DNA from: Superficieibacter sp. HKU1
GTDB lineage: Bacteria; Pseudomonadota; Gammaproteobacteria; Enterobacterales; Enterobacteriaceae
DNA length: 64,000 bases
Direction of reading: 5' to 3'
Assembly (NCBI RefSeq): GCF_029319185.1
Contig: NZ_CP119754.1
Span: 1,612,001-1,676,000, forward strand
Part shown: one piece after another, positions 1-8,544 of the stretch
How positions within the stretch are numbered: the first letter of the stretch is position 1
Layout of the letters: each line of letters begins with the position of its first letter
Made by a program: the position numbers and the translations under genes
Notes under the pieces: generated by a model
What the model was told of the DNA's origin: nothing
Seen by the model: the letters and a program-made list of their open reading frames with translations, nothing else
Database searches by the model: none

Positions 1-276
1 ATCGGCCTGTTCGGTACCGTGTGGGGGATCATGCACGCCTTTATCGGTCTCGGCGCGGTGAAACAGGCTACCCTGCAAATGGTTGCGCCAGGCATCGCAG
101 AAGCACTGATCGCCACGGCAATTGGTCTGTTTGCCGCTATTCCGGCGGTCATGGCTTACAACCGTCTGAACCAGCGCGTCAACAAGCTGGAACTTAACTA
201 CGACAACTTTATGGAAGAGTTCACCGCCATTCTGCACCGTCAGGCGTTTACCAGCAGCGAGAGCACAAAGGGGTAA
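1..276 (+). CDS. tolQ: TolQ, 3' part (Tol-Pal inner-membrane motor protein)
   Basis: The reading frame is open from the first base, so this is the last 91 residues of TolQ (about 230 residues in E. coli); the start lies outside the window. TolQ, with TolR, forms the proton-driven motor that energises TolA during outer-membrane constriction at division. The visible part begins GLFGTVWGIM, which together with the following GIAEALIATAIGLFAAIPAVMAYN segment corresponds to the last two membrane helices of the family, followed by the charged cytoplasmic tail ending ESTKG. tolR follows after 3 bases, as in other enterobacteria. Identity rests on near-identity to E. coli TolQ. Confidence 0.97.
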   Translation: MGLFGTVWGIMHAFIGLGAVKQATLQMVAPGIAEALIATAIGLFAAIPAVMAYNRLNQRVNKLELNYDNFMEEFTAILHRQAFTSSESTKG

Positions 277-279
277 ATC

Positions 280-708
280 ATGGCTAAAGCACGTGGAAGA
301 GGTCGCCGCGAACTGAAGTCCGAGATCAACATCGTACCGTTACTGGACGTGTTGCTGGTGCTGGTGCTGATTTTTATGGCCACTGCGCCGATTATTACTC
401 AGAGCGTCGAGGTGGATCTGCCTGAAGCGACCGAAACGCAGGCTGTCAGCACAAATGACGATCCGCCGATTATCGTGCAGGTTTCTGGTGTTGGGCAGTA
501 CAGCGTCAAGGTGGGTCAGGAAGAGCTTCCGCAGTTGCCACCTGAACAGGTTATTGCCGAAGCCCAGAGTCGCATGAAGGCGAATCCGAAAGCGGTCTTC
601 TTAATTGGTGGCGCGAAAGACGTGCCATATGATGAAATTATTAAAGCGCTGAACCTGCTACATACTGCGGGTGTGAAATCGGTTGGTTTGATGACGCAGC
701 CTATTTGA
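280..708 (+). CDS. tolR: TolR, Tol-Pal motor component
   Basis: 142 residues, same length as E. coli TolR. An ExbD/TolR family protein with a short cytoplasmic N-terminus, one membrane helix (about residues 19-40, PLLDVLLVLVLIFMATAP) that carries the proton-channel aspartate Asp23, and a periplasmic domain ending GLMTQPI. It pairs with TolQ to convert proton flow into movement of TolA. It lies 3 bases after tolQ and 63 bases before tolA, so it is translated from the same message. Sequence divergence from E. coli is confined to the middle of the periplasmic domain. Confidence 0.98.
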   Translation: MAKARGRGRRELKSEINIVPLLDVLLVLVLIFMATAPIITQSVEVDLPEATETQAVSTNDDPPIIVQVSGVGQYSVKVGQEELPQLPPEQVIAEAQSRMKANPKAVFLIGGAKDVPYDEIIKALNLLHTAGVKSVGLMTQPI

Positions 709-771
709 TCATCTGCATACTCCTGACGTTGATACGGCAGGTAGCGGGCAAACTGTTTTTGGGAACCGAGA

Positions 772-2010
772 GTGTCAAAGGCAACCGAACAAAACGACAA
801 GCTTAAACGCGCGATCATCATCTCGGTCGTACTGCATATCATTTTGGTTGCGGTACTGATTTGGGGATCGTTCGACGAGCATATTGAAGCTTCTGCGGGT
901 GGGGGAGGTGGCTCCTCTATCGACGCAGTAATGGTCGATTCCGGCGCGGTTGTTGAACAATATAACCGTACTAAAGCACAGGATGCGAGCGCCAAACGTG
1001 CTGCTGAGCAGCGGAAAAAGCAGGAGCAGCAGCAGGAAGAAGAACTGCGTCAACAGCAGGCGGCAAAACAGGAAGAACTGAAAAAGCTGGAGCAGGAACG
1101 TCTGGCCGCCCAGGAAAAAGCACGCGAGCAGGCGGAAGAGCAGAAGCAGGCTGAAGCGAAAGCGCAGCAAGCGAAAGAGCAGCAAAAGCAGGCTGAGGAC
1201 GCCGCGGCGAAGGCCGAAGCTGCTGCAAAAGCGAAAGCCGATGCTCAGGCGAAAGAAGCGGCTGACGCTGCGAAGAAAGCTGCTGCTGATGCGAAGAAGC
1301 AGGCTGAAGCCGAAGCGGCCAAAGCCGCTGCCGATGCGAAGAAGCAGGCTGATGCGGCAAAAGCTGCAGCCGATGCGCAGAAAAAAGCGGAAGCTGACGC
1401 GGCTAAAAAAGCCGCTGCTGAGAAAGCGGCCGCTGAGAAGAAAGCGGCGGATAAGGCGGCTGCCGACAAAGCTGCCGCTGAGAAAAAAGCGGCTGCCGAT
1501 AAAGCTGCGGCGGATAAGAAAGCCGCCGACAAGGCTGCGGCGGATAAAGCTGCGGCCGATAAAAAAGCCGCGGCTGCGAAAGCGGCTGCCGATAAGAAAG
1601 CAGCGGCAAAAGCGGCTGCCGATAAAGCGGCCGCTGAAGCAGACGATCTCTTTGGCGATCTCAGTTCCGGTAAGAATGCACCGAAATCGGGTAATCCTTC
1701 CTCGCCAGGACAGGGCAATAATAAAGCAAATGGTCCTACTCAAGGCGAAATTAATGATTACGGTTCGCAAGTTCAGGCAGCAATTAAGAATTACCTGCAT
1801 GACTGGAGCAGTTATCAGGGTAAAGTCTGTACCTTGCGTATCCGGCTGGCAAGAGATGGGACGCTGCTTGATGCTAAGATAGAAGATGGAGATCCAGCGT
1901 TTTGTCAGGCTATGCTTGCAGCCACCAATCGAATGTCGAAATTCCCTAAACCTCCGAGTGACGGGATTTATGAGACTTTCAAAAATGCGCCAATGGATTT
2001 TAAACCTTAA
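772..2010 (+). CDS. tolA: TolA, trans-periplasmic linker of the Tol-Pal system
   Basis: 412 residues starting at GTG, as in E. coli; an upstream ATG in this frame is absent. Three domains are visible: an N-terminal membrane helix (about residues 14-34) that contacts TolQR, a glycine hinge, a long Ala/Lys/Glu/Asp-rich helical arm (about 60-290) built from degenerate KAAADKAAA repeats, and a C-terminal globular domain (about 325-412, with Cys pair in KVCTLRIR and PAFCQAML) that binds TolB and Pal and is used by colicins and filamentous phage. The repeat arm creates several long open frames on the other strand and frames; these are composition artefacts. Confidence 0.98.
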   Translation: MSKATEQNDKLKRAIIISVVLHIILVAVLIWGSFDEHIEASAGGGGGSSIDAVMVDSGAVVEQYNRTKAQDASAKRAAEQRKKQEQQQEEELRQQQAAKQEELKKLEQERLAAQEKAREQAEEQKQAEAKAQQAKEQQKQAEDAAAKAEAAAKAKADAQAKEAADAAKKAAADAKKQAEAEAAKAAADAKKQADAAKAAADAQKKAEADAAKKAAAEKAAAEKKAADKAAADKAAAEKKAAADKAAADKKAADKAAADKAAADKKAAAAKAAADKKAAAKAAADKAAAEADDLFGDLSSGKNAPKSGNPSSPGQGNNKANGPTQGEINDYGSQVQAAIKNYLHDWSSYQGKVCTLRIRLARDGTLLDAKIEDGDPAFCQAMLAATNRMSKFPKPPSDGIYETFKNAPMDFKP

Positions 2011-2142
2011 GCCATTTCTTCCTATGCAAACAGGGAAAAATAGACCAGGTTTAGTCGCAGGGTGAAAGTAGTTTTGTCCATTTTAGTTTGTTAACATTCT
2101 GCTAAATTATCGTGGGCTTTCCGCCTGGATAAGGGAGATATG

Positions 2143-3435
2143 ATGAAGCAGGCATTACGAGTAGCATTTGGTTTTCTGATACTGTGGGCAGCAGTGCTGC
2201 ACGCAGAAGTGCGTATTGAGATCACCCAGGGGGTGGACTCAGCGCGCCCGATTGGCGTTGTGCCTTTCCAGTGGGCGGGGCCGGGTGCCGCGCCTGAAGA
2301 TATTGGCGGTATCGTTGCAGCGGATTTACGTAACAGCGGTAAATTTAACCCGTTAGATCGCGCCAAGCTGCCTCAGCAGCCGGGCACGGCGCAGGAAGTT
2401 CAGCCAGCGGCATGGTCGGCGCTGGGGATCGATGCCGTTGTTGTGGGTAAGGTTTCACCTAACCCGGACGGTAGCTACAGCGTATCCTATCAGCTCGTCG
2501 ATACCGGCGCGGCGGCAGGCAGCGTGCTGGCGCAGAACACCTACAAAGTAAACAAACAGTGGCTGCGCTATGCAGGCCATACCGCCAGCGATGAAGTATT
2601 TGAAAAGCTGACCGGTATCAAGGGCGCATTCCGTACCCGTATTGCTTACGTAGTGCAGACCAACGGCGGTCAGTTCCCGTATGAACTGCGCGTCTCTGAC
2701 TACGATGGCTACAATCAGTTTGTGGTTCACCGCTCACCACAGCCGCTGATGTCTCCGGCCTGGTCTCCGAAAGGCGATAAACTGGCTTACGTTACCTTCG
2801 AAAGCGGTCGTTCCGCGCTGGTTATCCAGACGCTGGCTAACGGCGCTGTACGTCAGGTTGCTTCCTTCCCACGTCATAATGGTGCGCCGGCATTCTCACC
2901 GGACGGCAGCAAACTGGCTTTTGCGCTGTCGAAAACCGGTAGTCTGAACCTGTACGTGATGGATATCGGTTCTGGTCAGATCCGCCAGGTCACCGACGGT
3001 CGCAGCAATAACACCGAACCGACCTGGTTCCCGGACAGTCAGAACCTGGCCTTCACCTCTGACCAGGCGGGTCGTCCGCAGGTTTACAAAGTGAACGTTA
3101 ACGGCGGCGCGGCTCAGCGTATTAGCTGGCAGGGTTCACAAAACCAGGATGCTGATGTAAGCACCGATGGTAAATTTATGGTAATGGTAAGCTCCGATGG
3201 CGGGCAGCAACACATTGCCAAACAAGATCTGGTAGCGGGTGGCGTACAGGTTCTGTCGTCAACGTTCCTGGATGAAACGCCAAGTCTGGCACCTAACGGC
3301 ACTATGGTAATCTACAGCTCTTCTCAGGGGATGGGATCTGTGCTGAATCTGGTTTCAACAGATGGGCGTTTCAAAGCGCGTCTTCCGGCAACTGATGGTC
3401 AGGTGAAATTCCCTGCCTGGTCGCCGTATCTGTGA
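2143..3435 (+). CDS. tolB: TolB, periplasmic beta-propeller
   Basis: 430 residues. The signal peptide (first 21 residues, cut after VLHA) gives a mature N-terminus EVRIEI; an N-terminal alpha/beta domain is followed by a six-bladed propeller with repeats such as SPAWSPKGDKLAYV, APAFSPDGSKLAFA and EPTWFPDSQNLAFT. TolB shuttles between Pal, TolA and the outer membrane. Two ATGs are adjacent (2140 and 2143); I chose the second because it gives the E. coli start MKQALRV and a better distance from the AAGGGAG ribosome site. It follows tolA after 132 bases, enough for its own promoter. Confidence 0.98.
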   Translation: MKQALRVAFGFLILWAAVLHAEVRIEITQGVDSARPIGVVPFQWAGPGAAPEDIGGIVAADLRNSGKFNPLDRAKLPQQPGTAQEVQPAAWSALGIDAVVVGKVSPNPDGSYSVSYQLVDTGAAAGSVLAQNTYKVNKQWLRYAGHTASDEVFEKLTGIKGAFRTRIAYVVQTNGGQFPYELRVSDYDGYNQFVVHRSPQPLMSPAWSPKGDKLAYVTFESGRSALVIQTLANGAVRQVASFPRHNGAPAFSPDGSKLAFALSKTGSLNLYVMDIGSGQIRQVTDGRSNNTEPTWFPDSQNLAFTSDQAGRPQVYKVNVNGGAAQRISWQGSQNQDADVSTDGKFMVMVSSDGGQQHIAKQDLVAGGVQVLSSTFLDETPSLAPNGTMVIYSSSQGMGSVLNLVSTDGRFKARLPATDGQVKFPAWSPYL

Positions 3436-3469
3436 TAATAATTAATTGATTACTAAAGGAATCAAAGAA

Positions 3470-3994
3470 ATGCAACTGAACAAAGTGCTGAAGGGCCTGA
3501 TGATTGCCCTGCCTGTTATGGCAATCGCAGCGTGTTCGTCCAACAAAAACGCCAGCAATGACGGTAGCGAAGGTGGCATGCTGAACGGTGCTGGCACTGG
3601 TATGGATGCTAACGGTAACGGTAATGCTTCTTCTGAAGAGCAAGCTCGTCTGCAAATGCAGCAGCTGCAGCAGAACAACATCGTTTACTTCGATCTGGAC
3701 AAGTACGACATCCGTTCTGACTTCGCTGCAATGCTGGACGCGCACGCTAACTTTCTGCGTAGCAACCCGTCTTACAAAGTCACCGTAGAAGGTCACGCGG
3801 ACGAACGTGGTACTCCTGAGTACAACATCTCCCTGGGTGAACGTCGTGCTAACGCCGTTAAGATGTACCTGCAGGGTAAAGGCGTTTCTGCTGATCAGAT
3901 CTCCATCGTTTCTTACGGTAAAGAAAAACCTGCAGTACTGGGTCACGACGAATCGGCGTATGCCAAAAACCGTCGTGCCGTACTGGTTTACTAA
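3470..3994 (+). CDS. pal: Pal, peptidoglycan-associated outer-membrane lipoprotein
   Basis: 174 residues from the ATG at 3470. A longer frame opens at 3446, but MQLNKVLKG is the conserved start. The lipobox is IAAC with the lipidated Cys22. A Gly/Asn/Ser-rich linker leads to an OmpA-like domain that binds diaminopimelate in peptidoglycan; its signature NISLGERRANAVKMYL is present. Pal anchors the outer membrane to the wall and is recruited to the septum by TolA. It is 34 bases after tolB and 9 bases before cpoB, in one operon. Confidence 0.98.
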   Translation: MQLNKVLKGLMIALPVMAIAACSSNKNASNDGSEGGMLNGAGTGMDANGNGNASSEEQARLQMQQLQQNNIVYFDLDKYDIRSDFAAMLDAHANFLRSNPSYKVTVEGHADERGTPEYNISLGERRANAVKMYLQGKGVSADQISIVSYGKEKPAVLGHDESAYAKNRRAVLVY

Positions 3995-4003
3995 GAGAAT
4001 GGC

Positions 4004-4783
4004 ATGAGCAGTAACTTCAGACATCATCTGTTGAGTCTGTCGTTACTGGTTGGAATAGCGGCCCCCTGGGCCGCTTTTGCTCAGGCACCAATCAGTAGTG
4101 TCGGCTCCGGCTCGGTCGAAGACCGCGTCACTCAACTTGAGCGTATTTCAAATGCTCACAGCCAGCTTTTAACCCAGCTTCAGCAACAGCTTACTGATAA
4201 CCAGTCCGATATTGATACCCTGCGCGGTCAGATTCAGGAAAGTCAGTATCAGCTTAACCAGGTGGTTGAGCGACAAAAGCAGATCCTGTTGCAGATGGAT
4301 AGCCTTAGTAGTGGCGGCGGCACAGCCGCGCAGCCGGCGACGGGCGATCAGAACGGGGCTGCGGCACCCACCGCTGGTGCAGCCACATCAGGCGCACCGG
4401 TTCAGAGCGGTGATGCGAATACCGATTATAATGCGGCTATCGCGCTGGTTCAGGACAAATCGCGCCAGGACGATGCGCTTACGGCGTTTCAAAACTTCGT
4501 CAAGAAGTACCCGGATTCAACCTACCAACCCAATGCTAACTACTGGCTGGGTCAGTTGAATTACAACAAGGGGAAAAAGGATGATGCGGCGTACTATTTT
4601 GCCAACGTGGTAAAAAATTACCCGAAATCACCGAAAGCGGCTGATGCGATGTTCAAGGTCGGCATCATCATGCAGGATAAAGGCGATACGGCCAAGGCCA
4701 AAGCGGTTTATCAGCAGGTGATCAACAAGTATCCCGGCACTGACGGTGCAAAACAGGCGCAAAAACGTCTCTCTGGTTTGTAA
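4004..4783 (+). CDS. cpoB: CpoB (YbgF), periplasmic coordinator of division
   Basis: 259 residues (263 in E. coli). Signal peptide of about 26 residues ending AAFA; then an N-terminal coiled coil (about 35-95, many Gln) that trimerises the protein and binds TolA; a Ala/Gly/Thr linker; and C-terminal TPR repeats (about 140-259, e.g. TALTAFQNFVKKYPDSTYQPNANYWLGQL). In E. coli it couples outer-membrane constriction by Tol to septal peptidoglycan synthesis by PBP1B-LpoB. Last gene of the tol-pal operon. Confidence 0.97.
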   Translation: MSSNFRHHLLSLSLLVGIAAPWAAFAQAPISSVGSGSVEDRVTQLERISNAHSQLLTQLQQQLTDNQSDIDTLRGQIQESQYQLNQVVERQKQILLQMDSLSSGGGTAAQPATGDQNGAAAPTAGAATSGAPVQSGDANTDYNAAIALVQDKSRQDDALTAFQNFVKKYPDSTYQPNANYWLGQLNYNKGKKDDAAYYFANVVKNYPKSPKAADAMFKVGIIMQDKGDTAKAKAVYQQVINKYPGTDGAKQAQKRLSGL

Positions 4784-4795
4784 TGATTAGCGCAT

Positions 4796-4823
4796 GACCA
4801 GAAAGCGCTCTATTTCTGGTCTT
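4796..4823 (+). terminator. Hairpin after cpoB, weak intrinsic terminator
   Basis: A perfect 9-base stem, GACCAGAAA / TTTCTGGTC, with an 8-base loop, followed only by CTTG. It sits 12 bases after the cpoB stop, the expected place for the operon end, but lacks a good T run. Confidence 0.5.
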
Positions 4824-4957
4824 GCCGCATGAATCGTAAGCAGTTAAGTGATCTTCCTCAAAATTTTTGTTGCGCTCAATTCTTAAATCAGTAATATATG
4901 CCGCCGTTGCCACGGGATATTAAACAAGCCTGAAGCAGCAAAAAAGCGGTGTAATGT

Positions 4958-5033
4958 GGGTCGTTAGCTCAGTTGGTAGAGCAGTTGACTTTTAATCAAT
5001 TGGTCGCAGGTTCGAATCCTGCACGACCCACCA
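4958..5033 (+). tRNA. lysT: tRNA-Lys (anticodon TTT)
   Basis: 76 bases including encoded CCA. Acceptor arms GGGTCGT / ACGACCC pair, the anticodon loop reads CTTTTAA (anticodon TTT), and the T loop is GGTTCGAATCC. First of four identical copies; this is the position of the E. coli lysT-valT cluster between cpoB and nadA. Confidence 0.98.
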
Positions 5034-5061
5034 ATCGCTAAGAAGTATCCAGCGCAGTATC

Positions 5062-5137
5062 GGGTGATTAGCTCAGCTGGGAGAGCACCTCCCTTACAAG
5101 GAGGGGGTCGGCGGTTCGATCCCGTCATCACCCACCA
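5062..5137 (+). tRNA. valT: tRNA-Val (anticodon TAC)
   Basis: 76 bases with encoded CCA. Acceptor GGGTGAT pairs with ATCACCC; anticodon stem CCTCC / GGAGG encloses CTTACAA (anticodon TAC). The only valine tRNA in the cluster, lying 28 bases after the first tRNA-Lys and 3 bases before the next. E. coli K-12 has two in this place. Confidence 0.98.
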
Positions 5138-5140
5138 CTC

Positions 5141-5216
5141 GGGTCGTTAGCTCAGTTGGTAGAGCAGTTGACTTTTAATCAATTGGTCGCAGGTTCGAAT
5201 CCTGCACGACCCACCA
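5141..5216 (+). tRNA. lysW: tRNA-Lys (anticodon TTT), copy 2
   Basis: Identical over all 76 bases to the copy at 4958. It starts 3 bases after the tRNA-Val CCA, so the two are surely on one transcript. The symbol follows E. coli order and is only positional. Confidence 0.96.
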
Positions 5217-5278
5217 ATTTAACATCAAACTCAGATGTTGACTGGTCCGAGTAAAAATCTTTCAGGCAACACCCGGAT

Positions 5279-5354
5279 GGGTCGTTAGCTCAGTTGGTAG
5301 AGCAGTTGACTTTTAATCAATTGGTCGCAGGTTCGAATCCTGCACGACCCACCA
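5279..5354 (+). tRNA. lysY: tRNA-Lys (anticodon TTT), copy 3
   Basis: Identical 76-base copy with encoded CCA, separated from copy 2 by a 62-base spacer that shares no obvious similarity with the other spacers. Symbol by position only. Confidence 0.95.
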
Positions 5355-5387
5355 TCCTGAATGATTACAGCCGTAAAATCCCGCAAG

Positions 5388-5463
5388 GGGTCGTTAGCTC
5401 AGTTGGTAGAGCAGTTGACTTTTAATCAATTGGTCGCAGGTTCGAATCCTGCACGACCCACCA
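5388..5463 (+). tRNA. lysZ: tRNA-Lys (anticodon TTT), copy 4
   Basis: Fourth identical 76-base copy with encoded CCA, 33 bases after copy 3. Last tRNA of the array. Symbol by position only. Confidence 0.95.
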
Positions 5464-5612
5464 TTTCAAAGCCTCTATCCTGCCTTTATGTTATCCTAAA
5501 AGCGCTGCATATTTACCATTCAGTTTTATAAATCTTCTTTCCCTTCCCGCAAAATCATCTCCTCTATAAAAATGCCTGTTCCCGATGACATTCCCTTTGC
5601 TATCGGCTATCT

Positions 5613-5630
5613 TGTTTAGTATATAAAACG
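5613..5630 (+). promoter_or_regulatory. Candidate NadR operator upstream of nadA
   Basis: TGTTTA-GTATAT-AAAACG matches the NadR box TGTTTA-N6-TAAACA in 10 of 12 defined positions. It lies 70 bases before the nadA start; NadR represses nadA-pnuC when NAD is ample in enterobacteria. The rest of 5464-5700 shows no gene. Confidence 0.7.
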
Positions 5631-5700
5631 ATAACATCCGTCCTTGCTTGCAGAAGCCAAAAAGACAGGTGTTACGTTAAGCCCATAAAACGAGAAGCCC

Positions 5701-6744
5701 ATGAGCACGATTTTTGATCCGCAAAACGCTATTTACCCGTTTCCGCCAAAACCCGCTCCGCTCAGCGGGGAGGAAAAGCACTTTTACCGGGAGAAAATCA
5801 AGCGTCTGCTAAAAGAGCGCGATGCGGTAATGGTGGCGCACTATTATACCGATCCGGAAATTCAGCAACTGGCGGAAGAGACCGGCGGCTGTATCTCCGA
5901 TTCTCTGGAGATGGCACGGTTTGGGGCCAGACATCCGGCCTCCACGCTGCTGGTAGCAGGCGTTCGTTTTATGGGCGAGACGGCGAAAATCCTCAGTCCG
6001 GAAAAGACCATTCTGATGCCGACGCTTCAGGCAGAGTGCTCGCTGGATCTCGGCTGTCCGATTGAGGAATTTAGTGCCTTTTGCGATGCCCATCCGGATC
6101 GCACGGTGGTGGTGTATGCAAACACCTCTGCGGCGGTAAAAGCCCGAGCTGACTGGGTAGTTACTTCCAGTATTGCCGTCGAATTGATTGAGCATCTTGA
6201 TAGCTCAGGTGAAAAAATCATCTGGGCTCCGGATCGACATCTGGGCCATTATGTGCAAAAACAAACCGGGGCGGACGTGCTGTGCTGGCAGGGCGCGTGC
6301 ATTGTTCATGACGAATTTAAAACGCAGTCCCTGATTCGTATGAAAGGGCTTTATCCTGATGCGGCCATACTGGTGCATCCTGAATCGCCTCAGGCCATTG
6401 TCGATCTGGCGGATGCGGTAGGATCCACCAGCCAGTTAATCACTGCGGCAAAAACGCTGCCTCATCCACAGCTTATCGTTGCCACCGATCGGGGGATTTT
6501 CTGGAAAATGCAACAGGCAGTACCCGATAAAGTATTACTCGAAGCGCCCACGGCAGGTGAGGGCGCGACCTGTCGCAGCTGTGCTCACTGCCCGTGGATG
6601 GCCATGAACGGACTGAAGGCGATTGCTGAAGGACTGGAGACCGGCGGCGTAAGCCATGAGATCCACGTTGACGCGCGGCTGCGAGAAGGTGCCATGATCC
6701 CGCTTAACCGTATGCTTGATTTTGCGGCTACACTACGTCCATAA
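5701..6744 (+). CDS. nadA: Quinolinate synthase NadA
   Basis: 347 residues, same length as E. coli NadA. It condenses iminoaspartate (from NadB) with dihydroxyacetone phosphate to give quinolinate, the first pyridine of NAD synthesis, using a [4Fe-4S] cluster. The three cluster cysteines are seen in the conserved contexts LDLGCPIEEF, LCWQGACIV and CRSCAHCPWM. The early substrate motif MVAHYYTDPEIQQLAEETGG is intact. It precedes pnuC by 34 bases, forming the NadR-controlled nadA-pnuC unit. Confidence 0.98.
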   Translation: MSTIFDPQNAIYPFPPKPAPLSGEEKHFYREKIKRLLKERDAVMVAHYYTDPEIQQLAEETGGCISDSLEMARFGARHPASTLLVAGVRFMGETAKILSPEKTILMPTLQAECSLDLGCPIEEFSAFCDAHPDRTVVVYANTSAAVKARADWVVTSSIAVELIEHLDSSGEKIIWAPDRHLGHYVQKQTGADVLCWQGACIVHDEFKTQSLIRMKGLYPDAAILVHPESPQAIVDLADAVGSTSQLITAAKTLPHPQLIVATDRGIFWKMQQAVPDKVLLEAPTAGEGATCRSCAHCPWMAMNGLKAIAEGLETGGVSHEIHVDARLREGAMIPLNRMLDFAATLRP

Positions 6745-6778
6745 CAATATCAACGCGTAACTACGCTCTGGGGACAAG

Positions 6779-7498
6779 ATGGATTTTTTGAGTACACAAA
6801 ACATTCTGGTTCATATTCCGTTTGGTACCGGTGGCTACGATCTTTCATGGATTGAGGCGATTGGTACCCTTGCGGGACTGCTCTGTATCTGGCTTGCCAG
6901 TCTGGAAAAGATTATTAACTACTTTTTCGGTCTGATTAACGTCACCCTTTTTGCGATTATCTTTTTTCAAATCCAGCTTTATGCCAGCCTGCTGCTGCAG
7001 GTTTTCTTCTTTGCCGCCAACATTTACGGCTGGTACGCCTGGTCGAGACAGACCAGCCATAATGAGGCTGCGCTGCAAATACGCTGGTTGCCAATGCCGA
7101 AAGCGCTATTGTGGCTTGCCATCTGTGTGGGCGCCATAGGCTTGATGACCGTCTTTATTAACCCGGTATTTGCTTTCCTGACGCGGGTGGCAGTGAATAT
7201 CATGTCGGCGCTGGGGCTGAATGTTGCCATGCCTGAGTTGCAGCCGGATGCGTTCCCCTTCTGGGATTCCTGCATGATGGTATTGTCGATTGTGGCCATG
7301 ATCCTGATGACGCGTAAATACGTCGAAAACTGGATCCTGTGGGTGATTATTAACGTGATAAGCGTGGTTATCTTTGCGTTGCAGGGCGTTTATGCGATGT
7401 CGCTGGAGTATCTCATCCTGACCTTCATTGCTCTCAACGGTACGCGGATGTGGATAAACAGTGCGCGTGAGCGAGGCTCACACGCCTTTTCTCATTAA
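6779..7498 (+). CDS. pnuC: Nicotinamide riboside transporter PnuC
   Basis: 239 residues with about seven hydrophobic segments, the family size. PnuC imports nicotinamide riboside by facilitated diffusion, and NadR inside the cell phosphorylates and traps it. The conserved INVTLFAIIFFQIQLYASLL and WVIINVISVVIFALQG segments are present. Second gene of the nadA operon. Its stop overlaps the end of zitB on the opposite strand by 4 bases. Confidence 0.96.
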   Translation: MDFLSTQNILVHIPFGTGGYDLSWIEAIGTLAGLLCIWLASLEKIINYFFGLINVTLFAIIFFQIQLYASLLLQVFFFAANIYGWYAWSRQTSHNEAALQIRWLPMPKALLWLAICVGAIGLMTVFINPVFAFLTRVAVNIMSALGLNVAMPELQPDAFPFWDSCMMVLSIVAMILMTRKYVENWILWVIINVISVVIFALQGVYAMSLEYLILTFIALNGTRMWINSARERGSHAFSH

Positions 7499-8427
7499 TG
7501 GTGATGATGATGAGCATGGCCGGCGTGCGCCTCGTTGAGGTGGCATTCCGGCCCGCTGCAGGGCTGATACTCCATCTGCACGGTCGCATGGGCTATCTGA
7601 TAATGGTGCCCAAGGAAATGGTGAATGCGCTCCAGCAGCGCGTCATGATCGTGCGGGGGGATCACCTGAACATGTAACGTCATCAGTGGCTTTTCACCGA
7701 CCAGCCAGACGTGGACATGATGAACATCGCGCACTTCCGGGATCTCACGGCGTAGCTTCTTCCTTAACGCAGTAATATCCAGCGTCACCGGTGCGCCTTC
7801 AAGCAGCTCATTGACGCTTTCTTTCAACAATCGCCAGGCGCTTCGCAATACCAGACACGATACCAGCACCGAAAGAATCGGATCGATGGGCATCCAGCCC
7901 GTCATCATAATCACTATTGCCGCCCCGATCGCTCCGATTGATCCCAGCAAATCGCCGAGGACATGCAGCATAGCGGCACGCACATTGAGATTTTTATCTT
8001 CGCTACCGCGATGCAGGATACAGAAGGCGAGGACATTGGCCAGTAATCCGGCAATGGCAATAACCAGCATGGTGGTGCCCGCCACCGGCCGGGGATGATA
8101 AAAACGCTGGATAGCTTCCCAGATGATAAGCACCGTGATGACGACCAGGGCGATGGCATTAACAAATGCCGCAAGAGTCGTCAGGCGCAGCCAGCCGAAA
8201 GTATGACGGTTATTGGGTGGCCGCCGGGAAAATTGTACCGCCAGAAAGGCGAACAGCAGGGCAGCAGCGTCAGTCAACATATGCCCTGCGTCGGCAAGAA
8301 GGGCAAGGGAATCAGCAATCAGCCCACCCGTGACTTCTACAACCATAAAGCCAGCGGTAACGCCAAAGGCCAGCAGCAGACGGCGGGCGTTGCTGTCTTC
8401 AGGTAGATGGGAATGCGAGTGCGCCAT
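7495..8427 (-). CDS. zitB: Zinc efflux protein ZitB (cation diffusion facilitator)
   Basis: 310 residues from MAHSHSH; the frame extends 6 codons further up but the His-rich MAHSHSH start is conserved. Six membrane helices with the metal-site HADAGH-type motif (LALLADAGHMLTDAAALL) and HVLGDLLGSIGA, then a cytoplasmic domain (VHHVHVWLVGEKP). It exports Zn(II) from the cytoplasm in exchange for protons. The C-terminus ends in a run of five His after HAGHA, longer than in E. coli. Convergent with pnuC. Confidence 0.97.
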   Translation of the reverse strand: MAHSHSHLPEDSNARRLLLAFGVTAGFMVVEVTGGLIADSLALLADAGHMLTDAAALLFAFLAVQFSRRPPNNRHTFGWLRLTTLAAFVNAIALVVITVLIIWEAIQRFYHPRPVAGTTMLVIAIAGLLANVLAFCILHRGSEDKNLNVRAAMLHVLGDLLGSIGAIGAAIVIMMTGWMPIDPILSVLVSCLVLRSAWRLLKESVNELLEGAPVTLDITALRKKLRREIPEVRDVHHVHVWLVGEKPLMTLHVQVIPPHDHDALLERIHHFLGHHYQIAHATVQMEYQPCSGPECHLNEAHAGHAHHHHH

Positions 8428-8494
8428 AACATTATCCTGCAACATTTAGAATTATCTACGCATACATCATATCGGTATCGTGGGCAATTGTGCA

Positions 8495-8519
8495 TAAAAA
8501 AGGAGAGCCGAAGCTCTCC
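8495..8519 (-). terminator. Intrinsic terminator of ybgS
   Basis: On the minus strand GGAGAGC-TTCG-GCTCTCC is followed by a run of seven T. It lies 26 bases beyond the ybgS stop. The stable TTCG tetraloop is typical of strong enterobacterial terminators. Confidence 0.9.
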
Positions 8520-8544
8520 GTTGTAGTACGGGTATTGCGCAGTA

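Noticed and set aside
775..1800. Long open frames on both strands across tolA (341, 157, 213 residues)
   Set aside because: They arise from the repetitive Ala/Lys codons of the TolA arm; compositions are extreme and tolA itself is certain.
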